Positions 24,011 through 32,752 of a stretch of DNA of 52,127 nt are shown here, piece by piece. Both the position numbers and the translations under genes were made by a program. This DNA is from Pseudomonas viridiflava (GTDB lineage Bacteria > Pseudomonadota > Gammaproteobacteria > Pseudomonadales > Pseudomonadaceae): contig NZ_LKEH01000043.1 of NCBI RefSeq assembly GCF_001642795.1, positions 45,647 to 97,773 on the forward strand. Direction: 5' to 3'. Below the pieces are notes generated by a model that was not told the origin of the DNA, did no database searches, and saw only the letters and a program-made list of their open reading frames with translations. Position 1 is the first letter of the stretch; every line of letters begins with the position of its first letter.

Positions 24011-25513
24011 CTACTTGGCGGTTGGCATGCTGAATTCAGGGCCCTTGGCAATGCTGTCCGGCCAGCGCTGCATGACACTTTTGTAGCGGCTGTAGAAGCG
24101 CAGGCCTTCTTCGCCGTAGGCATGGTGATCGCCGAACAGCGAGCGCTTCCAGCCGCCGAACGAATGCCAGGCCATCGGCACCGGAATCGGTACGTTGATG
24201 CCGACCATGCCGACCTTGATGGAACGGGCGAACGCGCGCGCCACACCGCCGTCGCTGGTGAAGCACGACACGCCGTTGCCGAATTCGTGAGCGTTGATCA
24301 GCTCGACCGCCCTGGCAAAATCAGGCGCATGCACGATGCCCAGCACCGGTCCGAAAATCTCTTCCTTGTAGATCTGCATGTCGGGCGTGACGTTATCGAA
24401 CAGCGTCGCACCGACGAAGAAGCCCTGCTCGGCACCCGGCACCTTGAAGTTGCGCCCGTCGACGATCAGTTTCGCGCCCTCCTTGACGCCCTGGTCGATG
24501 TAACCTTCGACCTTGGCCTTGTGCAAGGCAGTGACCAGCGGCCCCATGTCCGAATCGGCGTTCATGCCGTTGCCGACCTTGAGCTGGTCGATGCGCGGCA
24601 GCAGCTTGTCGATCAGTGCCTGACCCACGTCACCCACAACCACCGCGATGGAGATCGCCATGCAGCGTTCGCCAGCCGAGCCGAAGGCAGCGCCAATCAA
24701 GGCATCGGCGGCCTGATCCAGATCGGCATCTGGCATCACGATCATGTGGTTCTTCGCACCGCCCAGCGCCTGGACGCGCTTGCCGTGCGCCGTGCCCTGC
24801 TGATGGATGTACTCGGCAATCGGTGTCGAACCGACGAAGGACACCGCTTCGATATCAGGGTGCTGCAACAGCGCATCCACAGCGACCTTGTCGCCCTGCA
24901 CCACATTGAAGACGCCATCGGGCAGACCGGCTTCCTTCAGCAGGCGCGCCATCAACAGGCTGGCCGAAGGATCACGCTCGGACGGTTTTAGAATGAAACA
25001 GTTGCCGGTGACGAGCGCCATGGGAATCATCCACAGCGGCACCATGACCGGGAAGTTGAACGGCGTGACACCGGCGCAGACGCCCAGCGGCTGACGCAGG
25101 TTCCAGTTGTCGATACCGCCGCCGATGTTGTCGCTGAAATCGCTCTTGAGCAGGCTGGGAGCACCGCAGGCAAATTCGACGATCTCGATGCCGCGTACCA
25201 CTTCGCCACGCGCATCGGACAATACCTTGCCATGTTCGCGGCAGATGATCTGCGCCAGCTCGTCATGATGACGATCCAGCAATTCCTTGAATTTGAACAT
25301 CACGCGGGCGCGGCGCAGTGAAGACTGATCGGCCCAGGCCGGGAAAGCCGCTTTCGCTGACGCAACCGCTTCATCGACGGTCTTGAGGCTGGCCAGCGCC
25401 ACGCGTGCCTGAACACTGCCGAGCGCCGGATTGAACACGTCGCTGTAGCGTTCGCCATCGCCGTTGTGCACCTGCCCGTTGATGTAGTGGCCGATCACCG
25501 GTGAATCGCTCAT
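24011..25513 (-). CDS. iolA: Methylmalonate/malonate-semialdehyde dehydrogenase (CoA-acylating)
   Basis: 500 residues, aldehyde dehydrogenase superfamily. Cofactor loop GVTPFNFPVMVPLWM, AFGSAGERCMAIS with catalytic Cys284, and the C-terminal GINVPIPVPMAWHSFGGWK typical of MmsA/IolA. It converts malonate semialdehyde to acetyl-CoA and CO2, the last step of the pathway. The gene order makes this the inositol copy; a valine-pathway mmsA may exist elsewhere. It starts 27 bases after iolB. Confidence 0.94.
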   Translation of the reverse strand: MSDSPVIGHYINGQVHNGDGERYSDVFNPALGSVQARVALASLKTVDEAVASAKAAFPAWADQSSLRRARVMFKFKELLDRHHDELAQIICREHGKVLSDARGEVVRGIEIVEFACGAPSLLKSDFSDNIGGGIDNWNLRQPLGVCAGVTPFNFPVMVPLWMIPMALVTGNCFILKPSERDPSASLLMARLLKEAGLPDGVFNVVQGDKVAVDALLQHPDIEAVSFVGSTPIAEYIHQQGTAHGKRVQALGGAKNHMIVMPDADLDQAADALIGAAFGSAGERCMAISIAVVVGDVGQALIDKLLPRIDQLKVGNGMNADSDMGPLVTALHKAKVEGYIDQGVKEGAKLIVDGRNFKVPGAEQGFFVGATLFDNVTPDMQIYKEEIFGPVLGIVHAPDFARAVELINAHEFGNGVSCFTSDGGVARAFARSIKVGMVGINVPIPVPMAWHSFGGWKRSLFGDHHAYGEEGLRFYSRYKSVMQRWPDSIAKGPEFSMPTAK

Positions 25514-25540
25514 CTGACTGACTCCATGTAAAAGAGAGAA

Positions 25541-26350
25541 TTAAAGTTCCAGCAGCCAACTGTGCTGCGGATCGTTATGGAACTGCCACGCACGGGTGGG
25601 ACCGGCCATCACGTTGAGGTAATAGGATTCGTAGCCATAAGGCACGGTGACCGGGTGATAGCCCTTGGGCACGACCACCAGATCGCTGTTTTCCACGGCC
25701 ATGGCCTGATCGATGCTGCGGTCGTCGGTGTAGACGCGCTGGAACACGAACCCCTGAGGCGGATTGACCTGGTGGTAGTAGGTTTCCTCGAGAAAGCTCT
25801 CGTGAGGCAGGTTGTCCAGGTCATGTTTGTGGGGCGGGTAGCTCGAGGAATGGCCGGACGGCGTGCGCACTTCGACAACCAGCAGCGAATGAGCGACTTC
25901 GGTGTCCGGCAGGATGTCGCACACATAACGGGTGTTGGCGTTCTTGCCGCGCACGCTGCGCTTCATGCTGTCGGGTGTGATAAGCCGCGCCGGGGCGCGC
26001 TTCGTGCGGTCGCCGGGCGCTTTGCAAACCGCCAGATGGGCCGGCCCCAGCGCGGTGAATTGTGCCTGACTGTCAGGCGGCAGGTAGACCGCAAACGGCG
26101 ATTTCTCTTCGAACACCGAGTGTCGGTCTCCGATATTTTCCCAACTGAACGCACCCTGCCCCGGCGCTTCGCCGCTGACACTCGCATGTCCGGTGAGCAG
26201 CACCACACACAGCTCATGATCACCTGCATTCAGCGGTAGACGGTCCCCGGCCTCAAGCCGGTAGGCGGAGAAGCCCACGTACTCGAGTGCGCCCTCAGGT
26301 AGCGCAACGATGTCTCGACCCTGAGTTTCGCTTTTGATCAACAGATTCAT
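25541..26350 (-). CDS. iolB: 5-deoxy-glucuronate isomerase
   Basis: 269 residues, bicupin IolB family. Characteristic segments include SSYPPHKHD, FLEETYYHQVNPPQGFVFQRVYTDD (metal-binding His/Glu) and DLVVVPKGYHPV, with GYESYYLNVMAGP near the end. It converts 5-deoxy-glucuronate to 2-deoxy-5-keto-gluconate. AGGAGG eight bases before the ATG at 26350 is the strongest ribosome-binding site in the operon and decides the start against the longer frame to 26416. It lies 13 bases after iolE. Confidence 0.95.
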   Translation of the reverse strand: MNLLIKSETQGRDIVALPEGALEYVGFSAYRLEAGDRLPLNAGDHELCVVLLTGHASVSGEAPGQGAFSWENIGDRHSVFEEKSPFAVYLPPDSQAQFTALGPAHLAVCKAPGDRTKRAPARLITPDSMKRSVRGKNANTRYVCDILPDTEVAHSLLVVEVRTPSGHSSSYPPHKHDLDNLPHESFLEETYYHQVNPPQGFVFQRVYTDDRSIDQAMAVENSDLVVVPKGYHPVTVPYGYESYYLNVMAGPTRAWQFHNDPQHSWLLEL

Positions 26351-26363
26351 TGTCCAGTCCTCC

Positions 26364-27263
26364 TTATCGAGCATCGGCCAGCAATTGGCGCAGCGTGTCA
26401 TAGCCTTTTTTGGCATAGACGTAGCTGGGCGCGACGGCTGGATCCTGTTCGGCCTCGACTACCAGCCAGCCTTTGTAATCGGCTTGCAACAGCACCTTGA
26501 GCAACGCCGAAAAATCAATATCACCATCACCCGGAACCGTGAACGTGCCGTTGATGATGCAGTCCGGAAAACTCCAGAGATTATTGCGCGCCAACTGCAC
26601 GACCGGCTTGCGCACGTCCTTGAAATGCACATGGCAGACGCGGTCGATATGGCGGCTAAGTACGTCGAGCGGCTCGCCACCGCCCATGTAGCAGTGGCCC
26701 GAATCGAACAGCAGTCCCACTTCGCTGCCGGTCAACGCCATCAGGCGATCGATGTCCTGGGGTGATTCAACATAGGCGCCCATGTGGTGGTGGTACGCCA
26801 GTCGTACACCTTGCGACAGCGTGAACCGGGCCAGCTCGGTGAGCTTGTCGGCGTAGTCACGCCACGCTTCATCGGTATGAAAACGCGGTCGTTCGACCAG
26901 AGGAATACGCTGCCCCTGAATCGAGTCGGCCACCTCGCCATAGACCAGCACCGAGGCGCCGTTTTCGGCAAGCAGTTGTACGTGAGAGGCAATGGCTTCG
27001 ATTTCTTCGGCCACCGCCCGACGGGCCAGACGACTGGAGTACCAGCCGGACACCAGCGCCAGGTCGTAGGGCCGCAAGACATCGCCGACGCCCTTGGCGT
27101 CCCTGGGAAACTTGCCGTTGAGCTCGAAGCCTTCGTAGCCGATGGCCTTGCCTTCACTCAGCGCTGTACTGAGCGGCGTTTCGCCACCCAGCGCAGGCAG
27201 GTCATCGTTGCTCCAGGAAATCGGGTTGATGCCGATGCGGATATTGGATACGGAAGCGGGCAT
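26364..27263 (-). CDS. iolE: Myo-inosose-2 dehydratase
   Basis: 299 residues, TIM-barrel family. IRIGINPISWSNDDLPALGG at the N-terminus is the IolE signature; metal ligands sit in LAYHHHMGAYVE, LLFDSGHCYMGG, VHFKDVR and WLVVEAEQDP. It dehydrates 2-keto-myo-inositol to the diketone used by IolD. AACAACAAAAA (27273-27283) lies just upstream of AGGT and the ATG. Second gene of the catabolic operon. Confidence 0.95.
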   Translation of the reverse strand: MPASVSNIRIGINPISWSNDDLPALGGETPLSTALSEGKAIGYEGFELNGKFPRDAKGVGDVLRPYDLALVSGWYSSRLARRAVAEEIEAIASHVQLLAENGASVLVYGEVADSIQGQRIPLVERPRFHTDEAWRDYADKLTELARFTLSQGVRLAYHHHMGAYVESPQDIDRLMALTGSEVGLLFDSGHCYMGGGEPLDVLSRHIDRVCHVHFKDVRKPVVQLARNNLWSFPDCIINGTFTVPGDGDIDFSALLKVLLQADYKGWLVVEAEQDPAVAPSYVYAKKGYDTLRQLLADAR

Positions 27264-27308
27264 GGCTGGACCTTTTTGTTGTTATCACGGCGTCAATGAC
27301 GTTTGAAT

Positions 27309-29246
27309 TCAGGCGCGGCTTTCGCGCCAGGATTCAATCAACCAGTTGAACGTGCTCTGTACCCTGGCCACCAGGGTCGCGTCATCGATCTCCCCGGCCA
27401 TCCAGGCCCGGCTCGGTTCGCGAAAGATCGTCCGGCCGACGGCAAACCCCTGACAGGTGCGGCTGTTGCGTGCAGCGGCAAATCCCTCCGCCAGACTTTC
27501 GACCGGTGCATTCAAGCCCAACAGCACCACGCCACGGCAGTACGGATCACGCTCTTCGATCAAGGCATCCAGCTGCTGCCAGACTTCGGCAGTCTGTGCT
27601 TCGATCTTCCACCACGCAGGATAGATGCCCAGGTTGTAGAGGCGCTTGAAGGCCCGCAGCATTACGTCGGGATAGGTCGAGGGGTGATCTTTCGGCGGGA
27701 TGATTTCCAGCAGCAGCTCGTGCCCGCTGACCTTGGAAGCCTCATACAGCGCCTTGATCTGCGCTTCCTGTTCCAGGCGCAGCATCGGTTCATCATCGGG
27801 GTGGTATTGCACCAGGCACTTGATGATCTGCTCTTGCGGCCAGTTGATCAGGTTGCTGCCAATCGAGCGGCCATGTTCGAACGCCAGGGGCCTGGAGCCC
27901 TGAATTTCGACCGGACGCGCCACCCACCAGCCACGACCGGTGGCGGCATTGAGCGCATCCTGACCGAAACGCTGATCGGCCAGCAGACCCACGTCAGCCT
28001 CGATACCTCGGTTGCGCAGATCGTTTTCGACCCGCTCCACCGCCTGCACGAACAGTTGCTTGATCCTGCCGATACTGCTCAGGTCGCGGCCCGCCTGTTG
28101 CGCCAGTTCGACCAGTTGCCCGCGGTGATCGAACGCAAAAATGAACAATTGCTTCCACTGTTTGCGTGGGATGCTGACCTGATGCAGCCGCTGCAGGCCG
28201 ATATCCTGGTCCGGCCGGGTAATGGGTTGCGAACTGTTGAACAGATAATCCAGCTCGGCAGGCGTCGGCATGGCAGGGGCACAGGCGTGACGGGACACCA
28301 CCAGCCCGCCACAGGCATTGGCCAACTGGCAGCAGCGTTCGTCGCTGGCGTCCTTGAGCCAGCCGCTGAGGAAACCGGACATGAAGGCGTCGCCCGCGCC
28401 CAACACGTTAAGCACTTCGACCCTGACGCCCGGATAGATCGCACCGTCTTCCAGACGCGCCGGAATAGCACCGTGAATCACCGTGCAGCCTTGCGGACCG
28501 AGCTTGACCACCAGCGTGGCGGCCGTGTGCTCGCGAACGGTGCGCAAGGCGCTCAGCAGATCGGTCGCACCGCCGGCAATCAGGAATTCTTCTTCTGTGC
28601 CGACGATCAGGTCGAAACGCGGCAGGATGCGCTGCACATGCTGGCTGACATTCTGATCGGCCACAAAGCGCGTCTCGCCGTCGGCCTTGCCGGCCAGCCC
28701 CCACAGCACAGGCCGGTAGTCGATATCCAGCACCCGGTGGACCTGATGCTTTTCGGCATAGTCGAGGGCCTGGATGCTGGCCTTGAAGACCTGATCGGTA
28801 GAGAAATGCGTGCCGGTGATCAGCAGCGCCTTGCTGGAGGCGATCTGCCCCTCATCGATGTCCTCAGCCCGCAGGGCCATGTCGGCGCAATTTTCGCGGT
28901 AGAACACCAAGGGAAATGTTTCGCGATCTTTCAAGCCGAGCAGCACCATCGCTGTCAGCCGCTCGGGGTCGCGCTTGATAGCGCTGACATCGCAGCCCTC
29001 GCGGGCCAGGGATTCAACCAGAAAGCGCCCCATATGGTCATCGCCGACCCGACTGAGCATGGCTGATTTCAACCCCAGCCGCGCGGTGCCGAACGCGATG
29101 TTCGCCGACGAGCCGCCCAGGTATTTGGCGAAGCTTGAAACGTCTTCGAGGCGGGCACCCACCTGCTGCGCATAAAGATCGACGCCCAGGCGTCCAAGAC
29201 AAATTAGATCCAACTGACGCCCGGTAGCAAAGCGTGTCTGGCCCAT
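27309..29246 (-). CDS. iolC: 5-dehydro-2-deoxygluconokinase fused to an IolJ-like aldolase domain
   Basis: 645 residues, about twice the length of a single kinase. Residues 1 to about 325 are a PfkB sugar kinase: LGRLGVDLYAQQVGA at the start, KYLGGSSANIAFG, and the catalytic NVLGAGDAFMSGFLSG. Residues from about 335 are the DUF2090 domain (IFAFDHRGQLVELA, LLEIIPPKDHP, YPAWWKIE), regarded as the 2-deoxy-5-keto-gluconate-6-phosphate aldolase of proteobacterial inositol clusters. The fusion would phosphorylate and then split the intermediate into DHAP and malonate semialdehyde. First gene of the catabolic operon; AAAAATAA (29258-29265) lies beside its AGGAG. Confidence 0.94.
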   Translation of the reverse strand: MGQTRFATGRQLDLICLGRLGVDLYAQQVGARLEDVSSFAKYLGGSSANIAFGTARLGLKSAMLSRVGDDHMGRFLVESLAREGCDVSAIKRDPERLTAMVLLGLKDRETFPLVFYRENCADMALRAEDIDEGQIASSKALLITGTHFSTDQVFKASIQALDYAEKHQVHRVLDIDYRPVLWGLAGKADGETRFVADQNVSQHVQRILPRFDLIVGTEEEFLIAGGATDLLSALRTVREHTAATLVVKLGPQGCTVIHGAIPARLEDGAIYPGVRVEVLNVLGAGDAFMSGFLSGWLKDASDERCCQLANACGGLVVSRHACAPAMPTPAELDYLFNSSQPITRPDQDIGLQRLHQVSIPRKQWKQLFIFAFDHRGQLVELAQQAGRDLSSIGRIKQLFVQAVERVENDLRNRGIEADVGLLADQRFGQDALNAATGRGWWVARPVEIQGSRPLAFEHGRSIGSNLINWPQEQIIKCLVQYHPDDEPMLRLEQEAQIKALYEASKVSGHELLLEIIPPKDHPSTYPDVMLRAFKRLYNLGIYPAWWKIEAQTAEVWQQLDALIEERDPYCRGVVLLGLNAPVESLAEGFAAARNSRTCQGFAVGRTIFREPSRAWMAGEIDDATLVARVQSTFNWLIESWRESRA

Positions 29247-29351
29247 GGTGGCTCCTGTTATTTTTATCAGCCTGCATGGCGCGTATCAGGTACACGCCGT
29301 GCCTTGTGAATGCAGCCTAAAACGTCCTGACGGATCAATCAATATTTATTC

Positions 29352-29382
29352 TATAATTTTTTATTGTGGAATATTTTTTCCA
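29352..29382. promoter_or_regulatory. Second IolR-type operator, rpiR/iolC intergenic region
   Basis: TGGAATATTTTTTCCA (29367-29382) has the same TGGAA-N6-TTCCA form and length as the operator at 18870-18885. On the plus strand a perfect TATAAT (29352-29357) lies just before it, which would place the operator at the transcription start of rpiR, as expected for autoregulation; its best -35 (CTGACG, 29327-29332) is weak with a 19-base spacer. I could not place the minus-strand iolC promoter with confidence. Confidence 0.65.
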
Positions 29383-29511
29383 TAAGCCGTCGCAAGTGCT
29401 GGCACAATGGGCAGGCAGGTGCGATATAGTTCCGATCCTGCCAAAAGCAGCCTTTATTGTCGGGGCTTCTCTACACGCCAATGCCCCGGAAAAACGTAAG
29501 AAGGATTGACT

Positions 29512-30420
29512 ATGAACAGCACCGACCAGCCGTCTCTGCCAGAGGCTAGCGTCGACCTGCCACCGACCAGCGCCGAAGGCCTGTTGCGGCTGATCACCGA
29601 CGAGTACGACGCCCTGCCCCGTCAGCTCAAACGCATTGCCAGCTACATGAGCCAGCAGAGTGACCGGATCATGGTTGACCGGATCAGCGATATTGCGCGG
29701 GAATGCGAGGTCCACCCGTCAGCCATCGTGCGCTTCTCGCAGCGCTTCGGGTTCAGCGGTTTCAGTGAGATGCAGGCGTTGTTTCGCGAAGCGTACACGC
29801 ACAAGACCACGCCGGTGCAGAACTACCAGCAGCGTATTCGCAGCATGATTGCCAACAAATCGCACAAGGCCAGCGGTGGCGACCTTGCCCGCGAGTGCGT
29901 GAACGCGACCCTGTCCGGGCTGGAACGCCTGGGTGCGGAACTCGATGATGAGGAATTCGAAAAGGCCGTGGATCTGGTCGTCAATGCCGACAATATCTAC
30001 GTCGTAGGTGTACGCCGCTCCTTCGCGGTCGCCGACTATCTGGTCTACAACCTGCAGCACACCAACAAACGCATCCACCTGATCTCGGGACTGGGGGGCA
30101 GCTACCGTGAGCAAATGCGCAGCGTACGGGCCAACGATCTGGTGATCGCCATCAGCTTCACGCCGTATGGCAAGGAAACCCAGCACTGCCTGCGCATCGC
30201 CCAGCACCATCAGGCCAAGACACTGATCATCACCGACAGCAATCTCTCGCCTCTGGCCAAACGGGCCAACTCGGTGCTGCTGGTCAACGAGGGCAGTTCG
30301 TTCGCCTTTCGCTCACTCAGCGCCACCCTGTGCCTGTGTCAGGCACTGTTCATCGCCGTGGCGTATCGACTTGAGTTGAAAGTGGACGAGATACACGAGC
30401 AGGTAGGATTCGATGACTGA
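29512..30420 (+). CDS. iolR: RpiR/MurR-family regulator of inositol catabolism
   Basis: About 302 residues. N-terminal HTH_6 domain (roughly 20-95: LPRQLKRIASYMSQQSDRIM, ISDIARECEVHPSAIVRFSQRFGFSGFSEMQ) and a C-terminal SIS phosphosugar-binding domain (about 130-280: NIYVVGVRRSFAVADYL, LVIAISFTPYGKET). RpiR-type IolR proteins repress inositol genes until a phosphorylated intermediate binds the SIS domain. It is divergent from iolC across a 265-base gap with a GGAA-N6-TTCC site. The ATG at 29512 has AAGGA six bases upstream; an in-frame TTG two codons earlier is less likely. Confidence 0.92.
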   Translation: MNSTDQPSLPEASVDLPPTSAEGLLRLITDEYDALPRQLKRIASYMSQQSDRIMVDRISDIARECEVHPSAIVRFSQRFGFSGFSEMQALFREAYTHKTTPVQNYQQRIRSMIANKSHKASGGDLARECVNATLSGLERLGAELDDEEFEKAVDLVVNADNIYVVGVRRSFAVADYLVYNLQHTNKRIHLISGLGGSYREQMRSVRANDLVIAISFTPYGKETQHCLRIAQHHQAKTLIITDSNLSPLAKRANSVLLVNEGSSFAFRSLSATLCLCQALFIAVAYRLELKVDEIHEQVGFDD

Positions 30421-30435
30421 CGAGGCGCGAGACAC

Positions 30436-30474
30436 GGGGAAGTGAAGTCCGTCAACACGGCCTTTCACCTCCCC
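30436..30474. terminator. Convergent hairpin between iolR and ybhN
   Basis: GGGGA-A-GTGAAG pairs with CTTTCAC-C-TCCCC, and an inner CCGT/ACGG pairing closes the loop. No T-run on either strand. It lies in the 62-base gap between converging genes and probably ends both transcripts. Confidence 0.5.
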
Positions 30475-30482
30475 CGCCACGT

Positions 30483-31493
30483 TCAGGATTTGGCCTCCTC
30501 TCCCATACGCTGCTGATTTCGTTCGCCCATTTTTTTTGCACGCTTTTCCAGCACCAGGTACACCACCACGGCCAGCAACAACGGCAGCAGGAAGTAGATC
30601 GCACGGTATCCGATCAGCGCGGCCAGCAGGCTGCCCTTGGAGAACTCGTGTGAAAGCAGTGTGATGAATACCGTTTCCAGCACACCAAGCCCGGCCGGAA
30701 TGTGGGTGATCACGCCTGCGATACTGCTGATCAGCAGTACGCCCAGAATCGCCGGATAGAAGGCTTTCTCCGGCAACAGGATGAATATCACCGCCGCCAT
30801 CAGCGACCAGTTCAAGGCACCGAGACTGGCCTGCATCAGGGCCTGCTTCATCGAAGGCAGGTTGAATTCCTGATCACGAATCTTCCACGAGCGACGCTTG
30901 GAGAAACGGCACGCCGCCAGGTACGCAAAGCACACCGCCAGCAGACCGAAACCGATCAACTGAAGCGTGTCAGTGCCAATCGACCATTCCTTGGGCAACG
31001 ACAGAAAGCGCATGGAAAACACGAAACCCGCCAGCAGCATGTAGCCCAGCCAGTTGGTGATCAGGCTCAGGCTCAGAATGCGCGTGATGGTCGCCACGTC
31101 CAGCCCAAGCCTCGAATACAGCCGATACCGCAACGCAATCCCGCCCACCCAGGAACTCAGGTTGAGGTTGAAGGCGTAGCAGACAAATGTCACCGGGACG
31201 ATCTGCTTGATCGACAGCTTGTGGCGCGTGTAATAACGCGCCAGAACATCGAAGCCGCAGTAAGTCAGATAGCTGAGCAGCGCCACGAAGGCCGCCATCA
31301 ACAGCGTGCTGAGCTTGTAGGATTGCAGCGCCTGTTTGACCTCCTGCCAGTCCAGGTTCTTGACCAGCAGGAACAGCAGTACCGGCACGGCGATGAAGAA
31401 AAACAGATTGAATGCCCGTTTCGCCCACTTCCACTTGTCACTTTTCTTGTCACCCTTTGCGCCCTGCGAGGATGCGCTGGCTGCCTGCGTCAT
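30483..31493 (-). CDS. ybhN: YbhN-family membrane protein (LPG synthase/flippase-like)
   Basis: 336 residues, about eight membrane helices, of the UPF0104/LPG_synthase_TM family. Segments include LNLSSWVGGIALRYRLYSRLGL (a conserved lipid-flippase-like pattern) and GVITHIPAGLGVLETVFITLL. The family relates to the membrane domain of MprF, which moves aminoacylated phosphatidylglycerol, but no synthase domain is present. It is the third gene of ybhP-clsB-ybhN, overlapping clsB by four bases, which suggests a role beside cardiolipin synthesis. The exact function is not established. The N-terminus is Ser/Ala-rich and lysine-rich. Confidence 0.87.
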   Translation of the reverse strand: MTQAASASSQGAKGDKKSDKWKWAKRAFNLFFFIAVPVLLFLLVKNLDWQEVKQALQSYKLSTLLMAAFVALLSYLTYCGFDVLARYYTRHKLSIKQIVPVTFVCYAFNLNLSSWVGGIALRYRLYSRLGLDVATITRILSLSLITNWLGYMLLAGFVFSMRFLSLPKEWSIGTDTLQLIGFGLLAVCFAYLAACRFSKRRSWKIRDQEFNLPSMKQALMQASLGALNWSLMAAVIFILLPEKAFYPAILGVLLISSIAGVITHIPAGLGVLETVFITLLSHEFSKGSLLAALIGYRAIYFLLPLLLAVVVYLVLEKRAKKMGERNQQRMGEEAKS

Positions 31494-32752
31494 GATGTCT
31501 TCTCCTGATCCAGCTCGTGGTGCGCTTGTTGCTGCTCAATCACCTTGGCTTCCGGCACCACATCTTTCGCCCGCAACGGTTTCAGGCGCATGCCATGAAC
31601 CGGGAACAGACCGGCGATTGCCGGAAACCTGCGCAGGAAAAAGAAGCTCAACACAATCATCGGAGCGCGCCACCACTGGCCACGCGCCGCGCCCTTCAAA
31701 CTCATCTGGGTGCTGTGCGCTGCGGCAAGTTCCATCAGATGCGTCTGCAGCCGATCATTGAGCGACTGATCACGGATGAACAGGTTGGCTTCCAGGTTCA
31801 GTGCCAGACTCAACGGATCGAGGTTGCTGGAGCCGACGGTGGACCAGTCCTGGTCGATCAGCGCGACCTTGCCGTGCAACGCACGCTGTTTGTACTCATG
31901 AATGATCACGCCGTCGCGCAGCAGATAGGTGTAGGTCAGACGCGAGCAGACCCGCACGAAGGGCATATCCGGCTTGCCCTGCAGAATCAGCGTGACCTTG
32001 ACGCCGCGCCGCGACGCGTTGCGCAGTTCGCGCAGGAAGCGGTAGCTGGGGAAGAAATAGGCGTTGGCCAGCGTGATGCGCTGCTTCGCCTCGCGAATGG
32101 CCTCAAGGTAGCGCTCTTCGATGTCCGTCGTGTGCTCGGCATTGTCGCGCTCGGCCAGCAGCATACGGGCGTTGCCAGCCGGCTCCAGCTTGAGTGGGAT
32201 CGGCGTCAGCTTGGCGCGTACCGCATCGCTGAGCATGTTCACAGCGCTGCGATGAATGTCCTGAATGATCGGCCCGCGTACCAGCACCGCATAATCCTGC
32301 TTGGCGGTCAGACCAGTGTCAGTCATGTGATCGACGCTGTAATTGATGCCGCCGATAAAACCGATTTCGCCGTCGATCACCACCACCTTGCGATGCAGCC
32401 GGCGAAACAGATTGGTGCGCATGCCCATGAACCGCGGGCGCGGGTCGAACAGCTGAATCTGGACGCCCGCATCGATCATGGCCCTGACGAACGCGGAGCT
32501 GAGGTCGGACGTGCCGTAGTCATCGACGGTGATCACGACTTTCGCGCCATTTCTGGCCGCTTCGATCACGGCCTCCTGCAGGCCGACGCCGATCCGGTCT
32601 TCGAAAATGATGAAGGTCTCGATCAACACTTCAGTGCGAGCGGCACGAATGCATTCGAACACCCGGGTAAAGAAATCCTCACCGTTGATCAGCAACTCCA
32701 CCGAGTTGCCGTCGCGCCACTGTTCTTTACTGCGGCCAGCCGTGTTGCTCAT
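31490..32752 (-). CDS. clsB: Cardiolipin synthase ClsB (phospholipase D family)
   Basis: 420 residues with two HKD motifs: HRKVVVIDGEIGFIGG (His120, Lys122, Asp127) and HGKVALIDQDWSTVGSSNLD in the C-terminal half. It has no N-terminal membrane helices, as expected for ClsB (YbhO) rather than ClsA. It makes cardiolipin at the inner membrane, in E. coli from phosphatidylglycerol. It overlaps both neighbours by four bases, so the three genes are translationally coupled. Confidence 0.92.
   Translation of the reverse strand: MSNTAGRSKEQWRDGNSVELLINGEDFFTRVFECIRAARTEVLIETFIIFEDRIGVGLQEAVIEAARNGAKVVITVDDYGTSDLSSAFVRAMIDAGVQIQLFDPRPRFMGMRTNLFRRLHRKVVVIDGEIGFIGGINYSVDHMTDTGLTAKQDYAVLVRGPIIQDIHRSAVNMLSDAVRAKLTPIPLKLEPAGNARMLLAERDNAEHTTDIEERYLEAIREAKQRITLANAYFFPSYRFLRELRNASRRGVKVTLILQGKPDMPFVRVCSRLTYTYLLRDGVIIHEYKQRALHGKVALIDQDWSTVGSSNLDPLSLALNLEANLFIRDQSLNDRLQTHLMELAAAHSTQMSLKGAARGQWWRAPMIVLSFFFLRRFPAIAGLFPVHGMRLKPLRAKDVVPEAKVIEQQQAHHELDQEKTS

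Noticed and set aside
27303..29066. 587-codon plus-strand open frame opposite iolC
   Set aside because: Antisense shadow; iolC has kinase and aldolase motifs in the minus frame.
29400..29416. TGGCAC resembling a sigma-54 -24 element upstream of iolR
   Set aside because: No GC at the required distance for the -12 element.
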